Of a stretch of 64,000 bases of DNA, positions 11,601-24,018 are shown in pieces. Positions within the stretch are counted from its first letter, which is position 1; the number at the start of each line of letters is the position of its first letter. The stretch covers positions 229,746 to 293,745 of the forward strand of contig QLIY01000056.1 in the NCBI GenBank assembly GCA_003260075.1, given 5' to 3'. This stretch comes from Phallusia mammillata (Eukaryota > Chordata > Ascidiacea > Phlebobranchia > Ascidiidae). Under the pieces are notes generated by a model. That model did not search any database and was not told where the DNA came from. It was given only the letters and a program-made list of their open reading frames with translations. The position numbers were made by a program, and so were the translations under genes.

Positions 11601-12373
11601 GTATATTATCCTATTGTTTTTCACTTTCGTAATACTATAAAACGCAGTCGAAACAAATAGATTGTGCAACGAGTTACTTTATATCTTCAGGTCGTTGACC
11701 GGTTAGCAAGGGTTAAAACGCATTTATTTGCAGCCTAAAAGCTCTGTGCATAGCCGTGGTAATTTCATACCAAAGTGATCATACAATGCAACACAGCCTA
11801 AAGCCTATGTACAAAAGCTAGCATGGCTTAATACAACGGTTAGCACTTGATTAGGACTGTTAGTCTACACTTGTGGACATTTTTGTTTTAGTTATTCCTT
11901 CAGTCAGCTTCATTGACGTCAGTGGTGTGGTTACGTCATCAGTCGCTAAAGGTCGGTCGGTTACGGCACATGTTTTCATGCTTATGTCGATTTCGGTATA
12001 ATCTGTTGAGTCAACAAAATTTTTGTCAGCCTGGTCTTAAAATATGAGTCTCGTAACAAAAATCGACGTTTTCAACAAAAACATATTCAAAAAGAAAAAC
12101 TGGCAGAGAGCTTACACACATAAGTTAGTAAATACTTGCAAAGGTTTTAACATTCGCTGTGGTCATCAGCGCAAAGTATGCATTTACTGTATAAGCTCTC
12201 TAGCATTTAAAAAAAAACTGTTTCAAAATTTAAAGTAAAAAAGACGCACGACCTACAAAGAAGCAGTTATACTTTCATGCACTAACATTCGTGCCCAGTA
12301 CTAATAAAATCTTATGAAAGAAAATCATTAAAAAGTCTTTACCACTGGATGACGCTGTTAAGTTGTTTCCAAC
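8601..12373. other. Gene-poor stretch
   Basis: No coding region recognised. There is a cyclic-AMP-response-like palindrome TGACGTCA at 11914-11921 and a second half-type site TACGTCA about 10-20 bases on, ahead of the candidate exon at 12374. The rest is AT-rich sequence without clear repeats. Confidence 0.5.
11914..11921. promoter_or_regulatory. CRE-like palindrome
   Basis: Perfect TGACGTCA with a nearby TTACGTCA, about 450 bases upstream of the candidate first exon at 12374. Binding by CREB/ATF-type factors is inference. Confidence 0.3.
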
Positions 12374-12483
12374 ATGGCGGTTTCTGACTGTCTGACTGAC
12401 GTTGTCAGCGCTCCAAGAACTGTTAATTCGAAAATGGGAGCAGACGAAAAAGAAAACGTCCACCCTACATTTCCGAATAAACA
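12374..12483 (+). CDS. Candidate first coding exon, unknown protein
   Basis: ATG in a good context (CCAACATGGCGG) opens 36 codons plus two bases to a strong donor (CA|GTAAGAAG). The peptide begins MAVSDCLTDVVSAPRT and later has GADEKENVHP, polar and acidic, unlike the T-rich random frames around it. Composition rises in CG here. No following exon with a matching phase was found within the next few hundred bases (two candidate acceptors give immediate stops). I do not recognise the family. It may be the start of a gene with a long first intron, or chance. Confidence 0.35.
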
Positions 12484-14498
12484 GTAAGAAGCTTAAGATG
12501 CTTCAGGAAAAAACCTGAACCTGTATTTTTCTGTAAGATTCGTGAGATTTTTATTACTTGACTTTTTCTGACACGGGCTTTTCTTTACTTGTTGGTTTTC
12601 TCGTGTTGATGGTTCAGATCTGGTTGGCAAATTTTGCTTCGTGTTTTTCAGATAGTAATTAATGTCTTAAATAGTTTGAAGGACAGCGCAAGGTTTAATG
12701 CCAAATTTAAGCCTAAGAGTTTTGTGGTCAAAATAGATTGTAGTGTTAATTTTGTGTTTTAACTCTTATTACTGTTTCGTCCGTAACTGTACGAAAGTTC
12801 CCGGTTATATGCGCAAGATATGTCTTAGAAGTGGTGGCACTGAACCATATTAGTGTGCTACATCAACCGAAGTTAGCTAGTGTTTTCGCAGCTAACCTAG
12901 TCGATGAAGCATTCTACCGTGGCAATATCCAGATAAATTACTGGTGGCCTGGTAAAAATTTTACATTATTACTTCCCATCATTGACCCAAGGATTTATCC
13001 TTCAAATCTTGAATTACATGTAATTTTGCGGACACAAGAATTACTTGATGCCTTAATTGGTCCCAACGTTGCGCTTGACTAGTCAAGTTATTCACTCACT
13101 TTATGAGCTGTTTATGAGCTAGGCTTCTAATAGAATCTACAAAAGGCGTTTCATGCATTTAACAAAACAGTTTAAACCACCACCGTCAAATAACACCAAG
13201 TCTATATTACTGTTGCATTTCCTGTGTCTTTTTATAATTCTGAGGAATGTGAAAATAGAAATATTCGCTATTTAGGTTTTTGTGGTATTTAATGAAAACA
13301 TGATCAATTGATGATCATATGACGTAGTTCAGGATTGCGATTTGGTAATTTTGATCACGTGACATATCACAATTCGGAGCGCAAATCATCATGACGTAAG
13401 CATTACATATTGGTAATTAGATGTTTATAATTATAGGGCCATGTTCACACTTTTTAAAATATATATTTTTGAAATGGAGTAAAGTTAGGAAAAAACAAAT
13501 ACAGATTAATGTTTTTTTTTGTAAATTTTACAAAGAAACATTTTGAAGACATTTCTTACACCCCGCCACCTTTACTAAGCTAATGTTACCATATTTGAGT
13601 GAACCTTGATGTTGTTTGTCCGCCTGTTTCTATGGAATAATTTTCAGTTAAAGTGTTTGTTGTCCGCTGTTAAATTGTCAACCACATAGATTACGTCACC
13701 GCTAGAATCAGTATTGCGATTGGCCAGTTTGTGATCACGTGTTTGTTTCACATACGGGTAACAGCTTTGTCATCATTTTTTCTACCCGTCACCAACAGAA
13801 AAACGAATTAGATAATATGAGAACGAGATTTATCTGTTTCGAAATACATGGACATTGCTTTTAGTATTCTGTGTCAAGATCTTGATTTGCATATAATTTT
13901 TAAGTTAAAATGTTTAAATTCGTTTTGCCGTTCCACCAAACCCTTCACCAATTCAACACCGACTACCACCAACTCAAATCTTACCGTTAGGCTTTTACCT
14001 TCATTTCTTGTTTCTCTGACAAAGAAACGATAAAATATTCTCTACTCCAAGCATAAAAACATATCTTTAATTGAATCTAAATACTCAGACCTATCATTGA
14101 ACTTTTATTCGTTTTTTCATCAATGCATTCAACTGGGTCAGTGTGTCATCATTATCTTAAGCTGTATTCAACTCATCGCCCTCCACCGACACAACTAGCA
14201 CCTGAAACACACCTTTTGTGACACTGAATCTTTCAAGGTTTGTCCGTATCTCGTAAAGGCAACGGATGACTACACGGGAAACCATTACATCCCATCTATT
14301 CAGACAAGATATCACAAAAAGGTTTAAGAGTCGTTTTGGTTCAGTAAATTCCCTTGCTCGGCCGAACATTTTTTCCGCTAGCTAGTAGCGTGAGTTCAGA
14401 CCAAGCAATTGGGTAAAACAGAGTCACGACGAGTCAGTACTGTTTTGTACTGGCTCGCTCCAATAAAGCGTGAAGCTCTAAGCTGTCATCATTTTCTT

Positions 14499-14779
14499 TC
14501 TACCCACACAAAAATTGCGGGCATATTTTGCAAGTGAGACAGAATTAAGTCTTTTTAGCGGAGATATGAAACTGTGATTTACACCTTTACCAAAAAAATG
14601 GGTCAAAATGAATACCATATTGTTTATTTATTACCCCCCCCCCCTCTACCCACACAAAAATTGCGGGCATATTTTGCAAGTGAGACAGAATTTAGTCTTT
14701 TTAGCGGAGATATGAAACTGTGATTTATACCTTTACCCAAAAAATGGGTCAAAATGAATACCATATTGTTTATTTATTA
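14499..14779 (+). repeat. Direct duplication around a C run (junction 2)
   Basis: Copies 14499-14633 and 14645-14779 differ at a few bases and flank C11 at 14634-14644. Probable unmerged overlap. Confidence 0.75.
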
Positions 14780-15107
14780 GTATGTAACAATCTTCCCGTT
14801 TTACTATTACACCTGTAATGTGCCTTATTTTATAAACTTTATGCCCAAAAGTACTAAAATTTAATAGATTTAATGTTACGCCAACACCCAACTCAGTATT
14901 ACACTTAAAACTACATTTTTATGAAGTAAAAAAACGCAAACGTACTTTGATAGAAGCTTATTGTCATCCGCTTGTTTGCTTCATTGGCGATTTCGCTTCA
15001 TCTCCGAATTGTCCAAAGCCGAAAAAATGATCAAAAAGCTACTTTATATCACGTCTTGCATATTTACTGCATCAGCCTGTTAATAAAAAACATGTAGTTA
15101 TTTAGTA

Positions 15108-15256
15108 GAGTGGTTTCCAACCTAGTGTCCGCAGATCCCCTAGTGGTGTATGGAATGGTTCCATAGGGTCCATAAAGGCAAAATTATTGCGGCTTATTTC
15201 TCCGTACACATAATTCATTTATACACGGGGTCCAGTGCTAAAGTTGGGAACCACTG
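15108..15256. mobile_element. Small hAT-like MITE
   Basis: Ends AGTGGTTTCCAACCT and AGTTGGGAACCACTG are inverted repeats. Flanks ATTTAGTA and ATTTAACT suggest a decayed 8-bp target duplication. Confidence 0.65.
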
Positions 15257-16053
15257 ATTTAACTTAAACCAATCGGAATCAAAGTACATAATTTTTTTGC
15301 TTCCAACATGAGTTTCAAAATTGCCAAAAATATTTTAACTGAGCGTCCAAATAGCAACAAAAATTCAAGTTACGCAAAAACGTTTTTTTTAATTTTAAAA
15401 TCTTGTTTTATCCACGTTTTTTGCTTTCAGTAAGTAAGCAAGCCACCTCTCACTGTATAACTTCATACAAAAGTCCGAAACCCCTTTGAATCGCAAGGCT
15501 CTTATTTAGTCCAAAGTAGCGATTTTTTCTCGCAACCGGCCCGGACAATAGACCGATACAAGTGGCCAAGATTTGATTACGACTCTGACGCAGCTCTTTC
15601 CATTCACTACTGACTGTTTAGGTAACAGGCACCTTTTGTTCAATATCACCTTACTCTGTGGCTGCCTCGCTCACTCAAAAAACGGCCCTCGGTCTTCTAT
15701 TATACAACAAACAGGCTAAAGTTAGGAGCTGTTTGTTTCGGGTTTTCGTGTGGCGTCCTGTCGATGGTTTCATCATGTTTTTTGCCGAGCGAAATTTAGA
15801 CACAAACTCGCGCCCGCGTTCTAAAGGTTTGCTCAGGAAACACGTGACCATTGAAGCTGCTTTATGGCGACAACCAAGCGTTTTGAACCAACAAACATTT
15901 CCTATTTGAAAAAGGGCGCATATATTTCTTTGTTTAAAAGTTTTTTTACCTTAAACAAACGTAATTGTTTCATTAAGTTTACGATTTAAGGTAGTGTATC
16001 CAATCGTAAATAAACATCATACGAAATAAACCGATTTTGCTTTTCTGCACTAA

Positions 16054-16263
16054 ACTTCATCGTATACTCAAGTAAGGTAGACAAAAAATCCTTTACCAAA
16101 CCAACCGCTACCTCTAAACCCTCGTACAAATAAGACTTCATCATCCTCACGCGCCCCCCCCCCACTTCATCGTATACTCAAGTAAGGTAGACAAAAAATC
16201 CTTTACCAAACTAACCGCTACCTGTAAACCCTCGTACAAATAAGACTTCATCATCCTCACGCG
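16054..16263 (+). repeat. Direct duplication around a 10-C run (junction 3)
   Basis: Two 100-bp copies, 16054-16153 and 16164-16263, with very few differences, flank exactly C10. Confidence 0.8.
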
Positions 16264-16338
16264 GCCAGGTTTGCTAACCATGCGGAACGCGGTCCTTATG
16301 ACGTCACAACGGCGTGACGCGACGCTCCCTGATTTGAG

Positions 16339-16348
16339 CCCCCCCCCC
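16339..16348 (+). other. Lone 10-C run, probable gap
   Basis: Exactly ten C with no flanking duplication detected. Interpreted as a short gap placeholder; the plus frame crossing it (16271-16597) should not be trusted. Confidence 0.6.
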
Positions 16349-16535
16349 TTGCAGAGGCAGCTTTACCTTTGTTGCTACAACAAAGCCGCCAATCTTTCTG
16401 TCTTTTCTATTGCCAGACATGACGGCGTGGTTACGCAATATTACCCACGTCACAGATTTCTCCACCACGTGATTGCAGTCCACGCCAAGAAACGTTTAAA
16501 CCAGCTTATGAGAATGCTTGATAAAAAACTGCAAG

Positions 16536-16796
16536 TGCTTTTGTGTAAAAGTATATACGAAAACGAGTACAGAAACATACACCTAGTGCTAAATTAGAAC
16601 CCTGAATTGGTCCTGCCCGTTAATTTATTTGGTTCAACCCAAAAATTACCTAACATATTTTCCCCCCCCCCTGCTTTTGTGTAAAAGTATATACGAAAAC
16701 GAGTACAGAAACATACACCGAGTGCTAAATTAGAACCCTGAATTGGTCCTGACCGTTAATTTATTTGGATCAACCCAAAAATTACCTAACATATTT
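16536..16796 (+). repeat. Direct duplication around a 10-C run (junction 4)
   Basis: Copies 16536-16660 and 16672-16796 with few substitutions flank C10 at 16662-16671. Confidence 0.8.
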
Positions 16797-17220
16797 AAAA
16801 AAAGCGGTTTTAAAACTTTTTCTCCATAGCTATGTCTTCAAAAACATCGAAATTTTAATTAAACAAGCGACAAACAGAACGACTAACAAGCCAGTAACGT
16901 TATTAGTAGGTTTCGTCGTTTTGTTACTTCTCGCTCAAACCGAGTCATTCCTGTTGTTTAAGTAATAAAATACTTGTTGCGGCTCATCTCTACATCCAAC
17001 GACAAAAACGACACGCAATCTTCCGCGAGTTTGATTTTGTATGGATTTGTCGTTCAACTGGTAACGAAGGTTTCTCATCACATTGTCGGTTGATTCTATT
17101 GTTCGGAATCTTTTTCCAGCAATCTCTTCTCCCAACTCTTTTGTTGTTACTCTTTTTACAGGTGAATTGAAAAGTTTTGTTTATTTGTTTATGCAGGCGT
17201 GGGAGGACTTGTTATATGTG

Positions 17221-17728
17221 ACCGTTTCCGTTGCGTGATATTTTGAACCCCTCGCAGCCCTAAATGTTGCTTTATGGTTTTTGACCATTTCTTTGTTTAC
17301 GCGCGTGTGTTTTTTGTAGATTAATATTAGTTTTCGAGCAAGTTGATACAAGGGCCTTCGGATTTCGAAAACCTTTGAACTCAAACAGTACAAAATATTG
17401 TGGAACGCTTGATAGCTAAAGTTTTTATTGTGCCCCTTTTTAAGACGTACATATTGTTTGAAGTTGAACCCCCCCCCCCACCGTTTCCGTTGCGTGATAT
17501 TTTGAACCCCACGCAGCCCTAAATGTTGCTTTATGGTTTTTGACCATTTCTTTGTTTACGCGCGTGTGTTTTTTGTAGATTAATATTAGTTTTCGAGCAA
17601 GTTGATACAAGGGCCTTCGGATTTCGAAAACCTTTGAACTTAAACAGTACAAAATATTGTGGAACGCTTGATAGCTAAAGTTTTTATTGTGCCCCCTTTT
17701 AAGACGTACATATTGTTTGAAGTTTAAC
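17221..17728 (+). repeat. Direct duplication around a 10-C run (junction 5)
   Basis: The longest pair: copies of about 248 bp, 17221-17469 and 17480-17728, flank the run at 17469-17479. Two minus-strand frames sharing the peptide YCLSSKVFEIRRPLYQL arise from the two copies. Confidence 0.8.
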
Positions 17729-19287
17729 GTTTTTAAATTACAACTAAATTTTAGTTGCCAAAACGTGTTAAACTCTTTGGAGGGGAGCAATTGAACCTCA
17801 AGCGAATCCTAAAAAACGGACGCCTAATTTGCAATTGCCACTTTATTTTCGTTTTTGTACCACTTCAAACCGACAGCTTTTCTATCATTCTACCCCATGG
17901 TATTCATCACCTGACAGTTCAGCTGTATTTGTGCGTTAAATTGCAGTAAAACCATCTACCGTAAAAAAGTTCGCAACAAAAGCGAGTCACCCATGATTGC
18001 GCGCCAAAACCGAACTCTTGTTTCCATTTCTTTTTGAGGCAAGAGGCCTTCTATTAGGTTTCGAGCTTGTTGCGTGCAAGGCACCAAAAATGCAACCAGG
18101 AATTTCTTTTGTGCTGCGCGTTAAAGAGGATTTATCGTTTAAGTTTGGCTCTCCTAACTTACCAAGAGATAGACTCCACAAGAAGCCTATCCATTATCAT
18201 CAATTTGAAGTCGTAAATGGTCAACTTTATGTCAGTTTTAAAATGTGTACACACACATAAAGGGATATTATTTAATTGCTATTTAAGGTAAAGTAAAGCT
18301 CTGATTATTAGCCAATAATTTGCACAGAAAAACTTTACGGCAATATATGGTATGGCTCTTGCTAAAGAAAAATGACTGAACAGAATTTACCATTCCTAAG
18401 TTATTTTATCAGAAAGACTGTTTAAATCCGCATAATTCGTATATCGATTTAAAACGATAAAACGTGCGCATTGGCCTTACCAATCCCTAAACGTAGCACA
18501 TTTGAAACGAAAAAAATATCTGCAGCAGCCTATAACAATTGCTTAGTAAGAAGTTATTCTACAATCCCTCCTACCTAAACGAACACAATATTTCTGCCAA
18601 CCTATATACCTCCTACTTATACAATAACTGCGTTTTTCGTTTCGAACTGTATTGACCAATCAATAATGACGGTTGCATGACCACGTGGTTTGCAAATGGG
18701 TCACGTGGCGCACAACCTCGTGCCGCGCTGTTACCCATCAACCATCAGACATACCTTGTTTGGCTTCTGCAAGTCTCAGTGTACGATGACTCTATAGGAA
18801 ACAGACCAACTAATATATTTCGGTAAAACAATACGATATTCTTTCCTCAACTTTACATCAATGCTTCAAAAATCAGTTGTAAGTCGGGCCTGGCTTTTTG
18901 TATCGGGGTCGGGGTCATAGTACGGCTTAGGTTTAAATAAAACCTTATTTAATATCGGACCCGCTTAGAGCTGTGACTCGAGTATACAGGTTTGTTTGTT
19001 TCTTGATGACGTTTTTTAGGCTGCGAATTTTGTACCTTAATCTATTTCGTACCACTTTGTGGTTCAGCGTTTAAACGAAAGGAGCAATAATGGAAATTTA
19101 GGTTATTTGTAATACATTGCCAGTGGCAAACTGTTGCAATTCAAGCAAGAATTGCATCTTTTTTGCCCCCACGGAAAGTTTTAATTTGCGTAAAAATTTC
19201 AGTTTTCGTATGTAAGGTTTAATTAAGCCAGTGGTTTCTAAACGTCTGTGCCCATGCGTATCCTAATTATCTTTAGAATCTCAAATT

Positions 19288-19288
<1 letters not shown>

Positions 19289-19367
<79 letters not shown>
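19289..19367 (+). other. 79-C run, probable sized gap
   Basis: Replaces the left end of the hAT element that ends at 19556; the sequence resumes at CGAGTTCGTTACCGGGCCG, an internal position of the related complete element at 53570-53813. Confidence 0.7.
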
Positions 19368-19368
<1 letters not shown>

Positions 19369-19556
19369 AGTTCGTTACCGGGCCGTATAATTTTTCAGGT
19401 TAAATGCTACAAATCATTTTGCCCATGTATCCCGGGCATGATTATCTAATTTAAGCGTTTTTACAGCTATATATTCGTAGTTTTTTAAAGACCGGTCCGC
19501 GATAAAATTTTTGTTTCAAAACCGGTCCGCAGTGCAAAAAAGGTTGCCGACCCCTG
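19368..19556. mobile_element. hAT-type MITE, left end missing
   Basis: Closely matches the internal and right part of the 53570-53813 element (TTCGTTACCGGGCCG, ACCGGTCCGCAGTGCAAAAA, GGTTGCCGACC) and ends CCCCTG at 19556. The left terminal repeat is lost in the poly-C run. Confidence 0.75.
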
Positions 19557-19580
19557 TGTTAGACAACAAAGCGTTATACA

Positions 19581-19960
19581 CAGGGTTGCCATACCGTCCT
19601 TATTTCTGAGATTTGTCCTTATTTTGAATGGCTATCTTAGAAAAGTTCATTGTCCTTATTTCTAAGAAATGTCCTTATTTTTGACTTACGTCCTTATTTT
19701 GTCTTATTTTCAACATTTACAAGTCAGATCCCTGCTACAAGTAAAAGTAAACCTAAACCTGGGCTGTCGTGAGATTCACAAAGTATTCTCTACGAACAAG
19801 GTGTTGCTGGAACAGATTGTTTCTGGTCAAATATATGGCATGTGATATGCCGTGACTCGTAAAAGTGCAAAGATTTGTTCAAAAACGTTTGTTTCGTTTC
19901 ATATGAAAACTTAATTTTTTGGTTGTCCTTATTTTTGGCTTCAAGTCGATGGCAACCCTG
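19581..19960. mobile_element. hAT-like element rich in GTCCTTATTT repeats, 380 bp
   Basis: Ends CAGGGTTGCCA and TGGCAACCCTG are perfect inverted repeats, flanked by near-matching 8-mers GTTATACA and GTTTTACA. The interior repeats GTCCTTATTT about seven times. No transposase frame. Confidence 0.8.
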
Positions 19961-20192
19961 GTTTTACAACACTACCTCGGCTTAAACAAGCAACCAAAGA
20001 ACATGCCACGAACAAAGTTAATGCGATAAAACATTTCTTCACTATAGGAATCGAACTGTGCACATAGAGCATAAGCTCTACGTTGGGAACCACTAACCTA
20101 GCCACTTTACAAAAAAATGTGCATAGAAATTACATAAATTTTCGAACATTTCTCGTATGTTGTAACTTATCAGATAAAAGCGTATGATATAT

Positions 20193-20497
20193 ACAATACC
20201 ATATACATTAAATGCACAAGGGTCTTAGGTACAGATGTTTCCGGGTCCAGAAGTACCATTATCAATGCATTGTTTTTTTAAGGCCCTGTCGCCATTGCGT
20301 CTGCTCTATACAGGTGCATTCGATCTCTGCAATTGTATTCCCCCCCCCCACAATACCATATACATTAAATGCACAAGGGTCTTAGGTACAGATGTTTTCC
20401 GGGTCCAGAAGTACCATTGTCAATGCATTGTTTTTTTAAGGCCCTGTCGCCATTGCGTCTGCTCGACACAGGTGCATTCGATCTCTGCAATTGTATC
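20193..20497 (+). repeat. Direct duplication around a 10-C run (junction 6)
   Basis: Copies 20193-20339 and 20350-20497 differ at only a few positions and flank C10. Confidence 0.8.
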
Positions 20498-20907
20498 CAA
20501 CCTAACATCTGTTGAATAGCACTCGAAGTCTAAACAACGCCTGCTATTGCAAACAGGGTAGCTTGTTGAACAATGCTTCAGCTCATGCTTAACTAGTGAA
20601 GCATCGACTTGGCTATGATAACACAGGAGCGTAGGGTAACGATTTGAACAAGCATAGCTGTACATCCACAGGTGGTACTTCTGCCTTGATAATACAGCGT
20701 ATAATAACAGCGCGTACCTTAACACCACTTTGGTGAGCAGCGTGCGCACGGCATTGGAATAACATTTGTCTAAACGTGGTGATACGAGGTTTCGTGAACT
20801 CAAGTTATATAAAGTTGACTGTTTAATCGATCTCCTGTAAAAATTGATTCAATCCAAAGGGATTTTTGAACAGATATTAAGACGTGGTCTATTTTCCTCC
20901 CATTTTA

Positions 20908-20909
<2 letters not shown>

Positions 20910-21003
<94 letters not shown>
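20910..21003 (+). other. 94-C run, probable sized gap
   Basis: Lies where the GC-rich left end of the following hAT element should be. The poly-proline (plus) and poly-glycine (minus) frames across it are artefacts. Confidence 0.7.
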
Positions 21004-21006
<3 letters not shown>

Positions 21007-21337
21007 CCGCGGACCGGTGCCGGTCCGCATCAACTTTCCTGCCGGTCCGCCTAATATACCACAATTTTATTCCTCAATTGCAAAATTCAAGATGTTGGAG
21101 GCAGAGAAATCGTGGGGAAGTCAACGCTCTACTTCTTTGCAGAAACTTCATTAGAACCGCGTTTAACACGTATAATATCAAACAGACAGCAGCAAACTTC
21201 TTATGAATTTTTATACTTCTTTTGAATTGCATATTTTTGTTGTGATTACATTTTGGGTTTATTTGAAAGTCCACCGGTCCGCAAAATTCGTTTTGAAAGT
21301 TTACCGGTCCAAAAACTTAAAAGGTTGAGAACCACTG
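21004..21337. mobile_element. hAT-type element with left end missing
   Basis: Contains repeated GGTCCGC motifs and ends AAGGTTGAGAACCACTG at 21337. About 200 internal bases match the element at 44883-45159 (CAATTGCAAAAT, AGTCAACGCTCTACTTC). Left terminus replaced by the poly-C run. Confidence 0.75.
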
Positions 21338-21575
21338 CTCTAGATGACCTACCCGGTAATTTTCGGTAAATGTAAACCAAACAGTCTTCTTGGTTTTCTT
21401 AATCAAGCAAATCGTGGTATGTTGTTTTGTTAACTTTGCTTTGAGTTGAACGTATGATATTGGATCGGGCATATGGACTGATTAGAGTTTATTGCAGTCG
21501 TTTTTTACCTGAATTTAACGTTTTTTTCTAATGAGTACATGTAAAAGTCGCCTATGAGAGCTTTTCCATGTAGAC

Positions 21576-22147
21576 CAGGGCTCTTCAACTGGGGTTCCGT
21601 GCCACCTATACAGGGGTTCCGTGAACTTTTTCGGGTTCCGCAGGGGTTCATTGATGTTTGTTGTAGCAATTTAACATGACTGATCCACAATATCATTGAT
21701 GCGAACCGTAACACTCGCCTGTGGAAGTTAACCTTGGTTACACCATCAATCAATTGTGACGTAATAAATCCAGCCTGGATACGCTCTGGTCAAACGAGAC
21801 AAATGTGGAAACGACCGACCCAAGCAACATGGTAATGCGAGTTTGGCATGCGAGCGTTTTTGCATAAAGTGCGCAGCAATATGCGCGGATTATCACTTGC
21901 ACATTTTCGAACAATGTGCGCACATTGTACAAATATTTTCACTACGAGCCCAGTTGAGAAATGCGTTTCTGTGAATTGTTTTATTAAAGTTAAACTTTTC
22001 TATGTGCTTGGGGCGTATTAGTTGTTTTTGTGCCGTTTATGTAGCTTGCTTGTATTCCATGTACTAAAGTCAGCTTTGTTGGGGTTCCGAAAATTTTTGC
22101 AAAATACCTTAAGGGTTCCGTGCCACTAAAAAGGTTGAAAAGCACTG
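21576..22147. mobile_element. hAT-type element, 572 bp
   Basis: Left end CAGGGCTCTTCAACTGGGG pairs with right end AAGGTTGAAAAGCACTG; perfect 8-bp target duplication ATGTAGAC at 21568-21575 and 22148-22155. Internal GGGTTCCGTGCCAC repeats near both ends. No transposase. Confidence 0.9.
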
Positions 22148-22286
22148 ATGTAGACCCCGGATCTACGCATAATTCAGACATAACTTAAGGTACAAATGAT
22201 TTGTAACGTGATAAGGCTTTTAACTAATCAACTTCTTAAAAAACGAATCTTCGCTTAATCTGGACAAATATTTTGGTCCAAACGAC

Positions 22287-22566
22287 CAGCGGTTCTCAAC
22301 TCGTTTCAGGGCATGGACCCCCGCCCCAGTAAAAATAATATCGTGGACCATTTCATTTTTGAGCAAGATCGAAGTACGCATACAAAACTACTATTTGTGC
22401 TTGAAACATAATTGCTTAACACCGATTTTCAAGAAGTGAGATACAACTATTAACAGCTAACATTTTGATCCTCTTTCAACCTACAATATGCAATTATCTC
22501 TAGTTTATCACCAAACTTAGTGGACCACCCAAAAAGTGATCATGGACCACCAGTTGAGAACCACTG
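22287..22566. mobile_element. hAT-type MITE (GTGGACCA family), copy 1
   Basis: Ends CAGCGGTTCTCAACT and AGTTGAGAACCACTG, with internal GTGGACCACC motifs shared with 24753-25101 and 37645-37949. It interrupts a sequence (about 22187-22286) related to the pogo-like MITE at 40361. Target duplication not clear. Confidence 0.8.
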
Positions 22567-22569
22567 ACC

Positions 22570-22640
22570 TAGACGCTCCCCAGTTCAAATCCCAATCTTT
22601 TTTATGACTGTATATGGGTCGGGTGCGCCATTTAGCCAAC
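22570..22640 (-). repeat. tRNA-derived SINE-like fragment
   Basis: On the minus strand a TTGGCTAAATGGCGCACC segment resembles an RNA polymerase III A box and GGGATTTGAACT a weak B box. The segment near TGGGTC..GGTGCGCCA is shared with 43403-43450. Confidence 0.35.
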
Positions 22641-23235
22641 TTCCCATCTCTTTACGTGGTTCGAAACAAAGACCCTCCCAAGGACAAATTCCCACCATTT
22701 TTTCAATTTGTGTATGTCGCTCAAGGACAAGAACGTGATTTAGTTTTACACTCTTACGCCCCCAAGTGTGTTTCCCAACCTCTTTTGAAAGTCCTCCCTT
22801 AACAGTTCAAAACGTTTTCGTTCCTTCCTAATATACTAATAGTAGATGTAAACCATAAAACGATCATTTAAAATTACTTCACAGTTCACATAACCTCAGA
22901 CCACATGTAAAAATTGGAGTAAATTCTTCCCTTAAGTTTTATAATTTTCTCGGGACGAAAACGCAAAGAATAGTGGATCAAGAAAATGCACTTTGCTGCA
23001 CATTTGCTTTTTTAAATGCATATTCTATTCACACGTTTTTCAAGGTTTTCAAATTGTTGGTATCTTTATGCAATGATTTCCTTTGTTTTAAATGAATCAA
23101 CACCTCAATAGCTATTCCGGACATATTTTTGCGTCATAGATGTAAAATAATCAGAGATCAAAAAAAGTTTTAAATTTTGTAGTTTGAACATGAACACAAC
23201 AGTACCAACATAGTCAAAAAGCGGATCACTTCTAG

Positions 23236-23690
23236 AACGGAACTTCTCAAGTAAGAAGGGATTATATTTGATTGTCTTTACTTTCAATTATCTAATAATT
23301 GCTTACATGCTGAGAAAAAGGCAGTATAAAGCCATTAGTTTCTAGTGTCGAACGTTAATGTTTGCTATTTTAAAATGTGTTGCACAATATGGACGTTTTA
23401 TCTTATGCTTTTGTGTTTGGTGATAAAGTGCACGGTGAAATTTAATGTTAATGGTTGTTTAACCCCCCCCCCAACGGAACTTCTCAAGTAAGAAGGGATT
23501 ATATTTGATTGTCTTTACTTCCAGTTATCTGATAATTGCTTACATGCTGAAAATAGTATGAAGCCATAAGTTTTTCGTGTCGAGCATTGCTGTTTGGGAT
23601 TTTTAAATGTGTTTCACAGTATAGACTATTCATTTCATGCTTTTGTGCTTAATGGTAAAGTGGATGCTGAAAAACGTTGAAAAGTCTTAA
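23236..23690 (+). repeat. Diverged direct duplication around a 10-C run (junction 7)
   Basis: The first ~70 bases of each copy (23236 and 23473 onward) are nearly identical, then they drop to roughly 80 per cent with small indels. C10 is at 23463-23472. Confidence 0.65.
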
Positions 23691-23930
23691 CCGCCATAAC
23701 TTTCTTCAGAAAACTTTTGGCAATTTTTCGTCAGCGAAGTTTCCTTGAACAAACTAGCTCGCAAGGTGTTGCAAGCCTAAAGCGGTTGACAAAACTATTA
23801 AAAAGTTTACACACATATAGTCACTCATTGTAGTTACCGCACGGCGGCGTACTAGCTGCATTTATTTACGTGTTTGGCAAAAATGAGTTCTTAAGCCTAA
23901 TATGGTGACCTAAAAATTTCTTTCAGCATT

Positions 23931-23931
<1 letters not shown>

Positions 23932-24018
<87 letters not shown>
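23932..24018 (+). other. 87-C run, probable sized gap
   Basis: No coding or repeat feature recognised on either side; treated as a gap placeholder. Confidence 0.65.

Larger units (their letters stand above)
12484..19288. other. Gene-poor stretch with duplicated junctions
   Basis: Contains a small hAT-like element (15108-15256), four poly-C junctions with flanking duplications (14499-14779, 16054-16263, 16536-16796, 17221-17728) and one lone C10 (16339-16348). Open frames of 60-115 codons occur on both strands but none shows a recognisable domain or splice-bounded pattern. Confidence 0.5.

Noticed and set aside
20420..20803. 127-codon minus frame with several cysteines
   Set aside because: It crosses a duplicated junction copy, lacks a signal peptide, and its cysteine spacing is not followed by a basic site; treated as chance or repeat-derived.
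20844..21206. Long poly-proline (plus) and poly-glycine (minus) reading frames
   Set aside because: They exist only because of the 94-C run, which is probably a gap placeholder; the same applies to 43175-43465.
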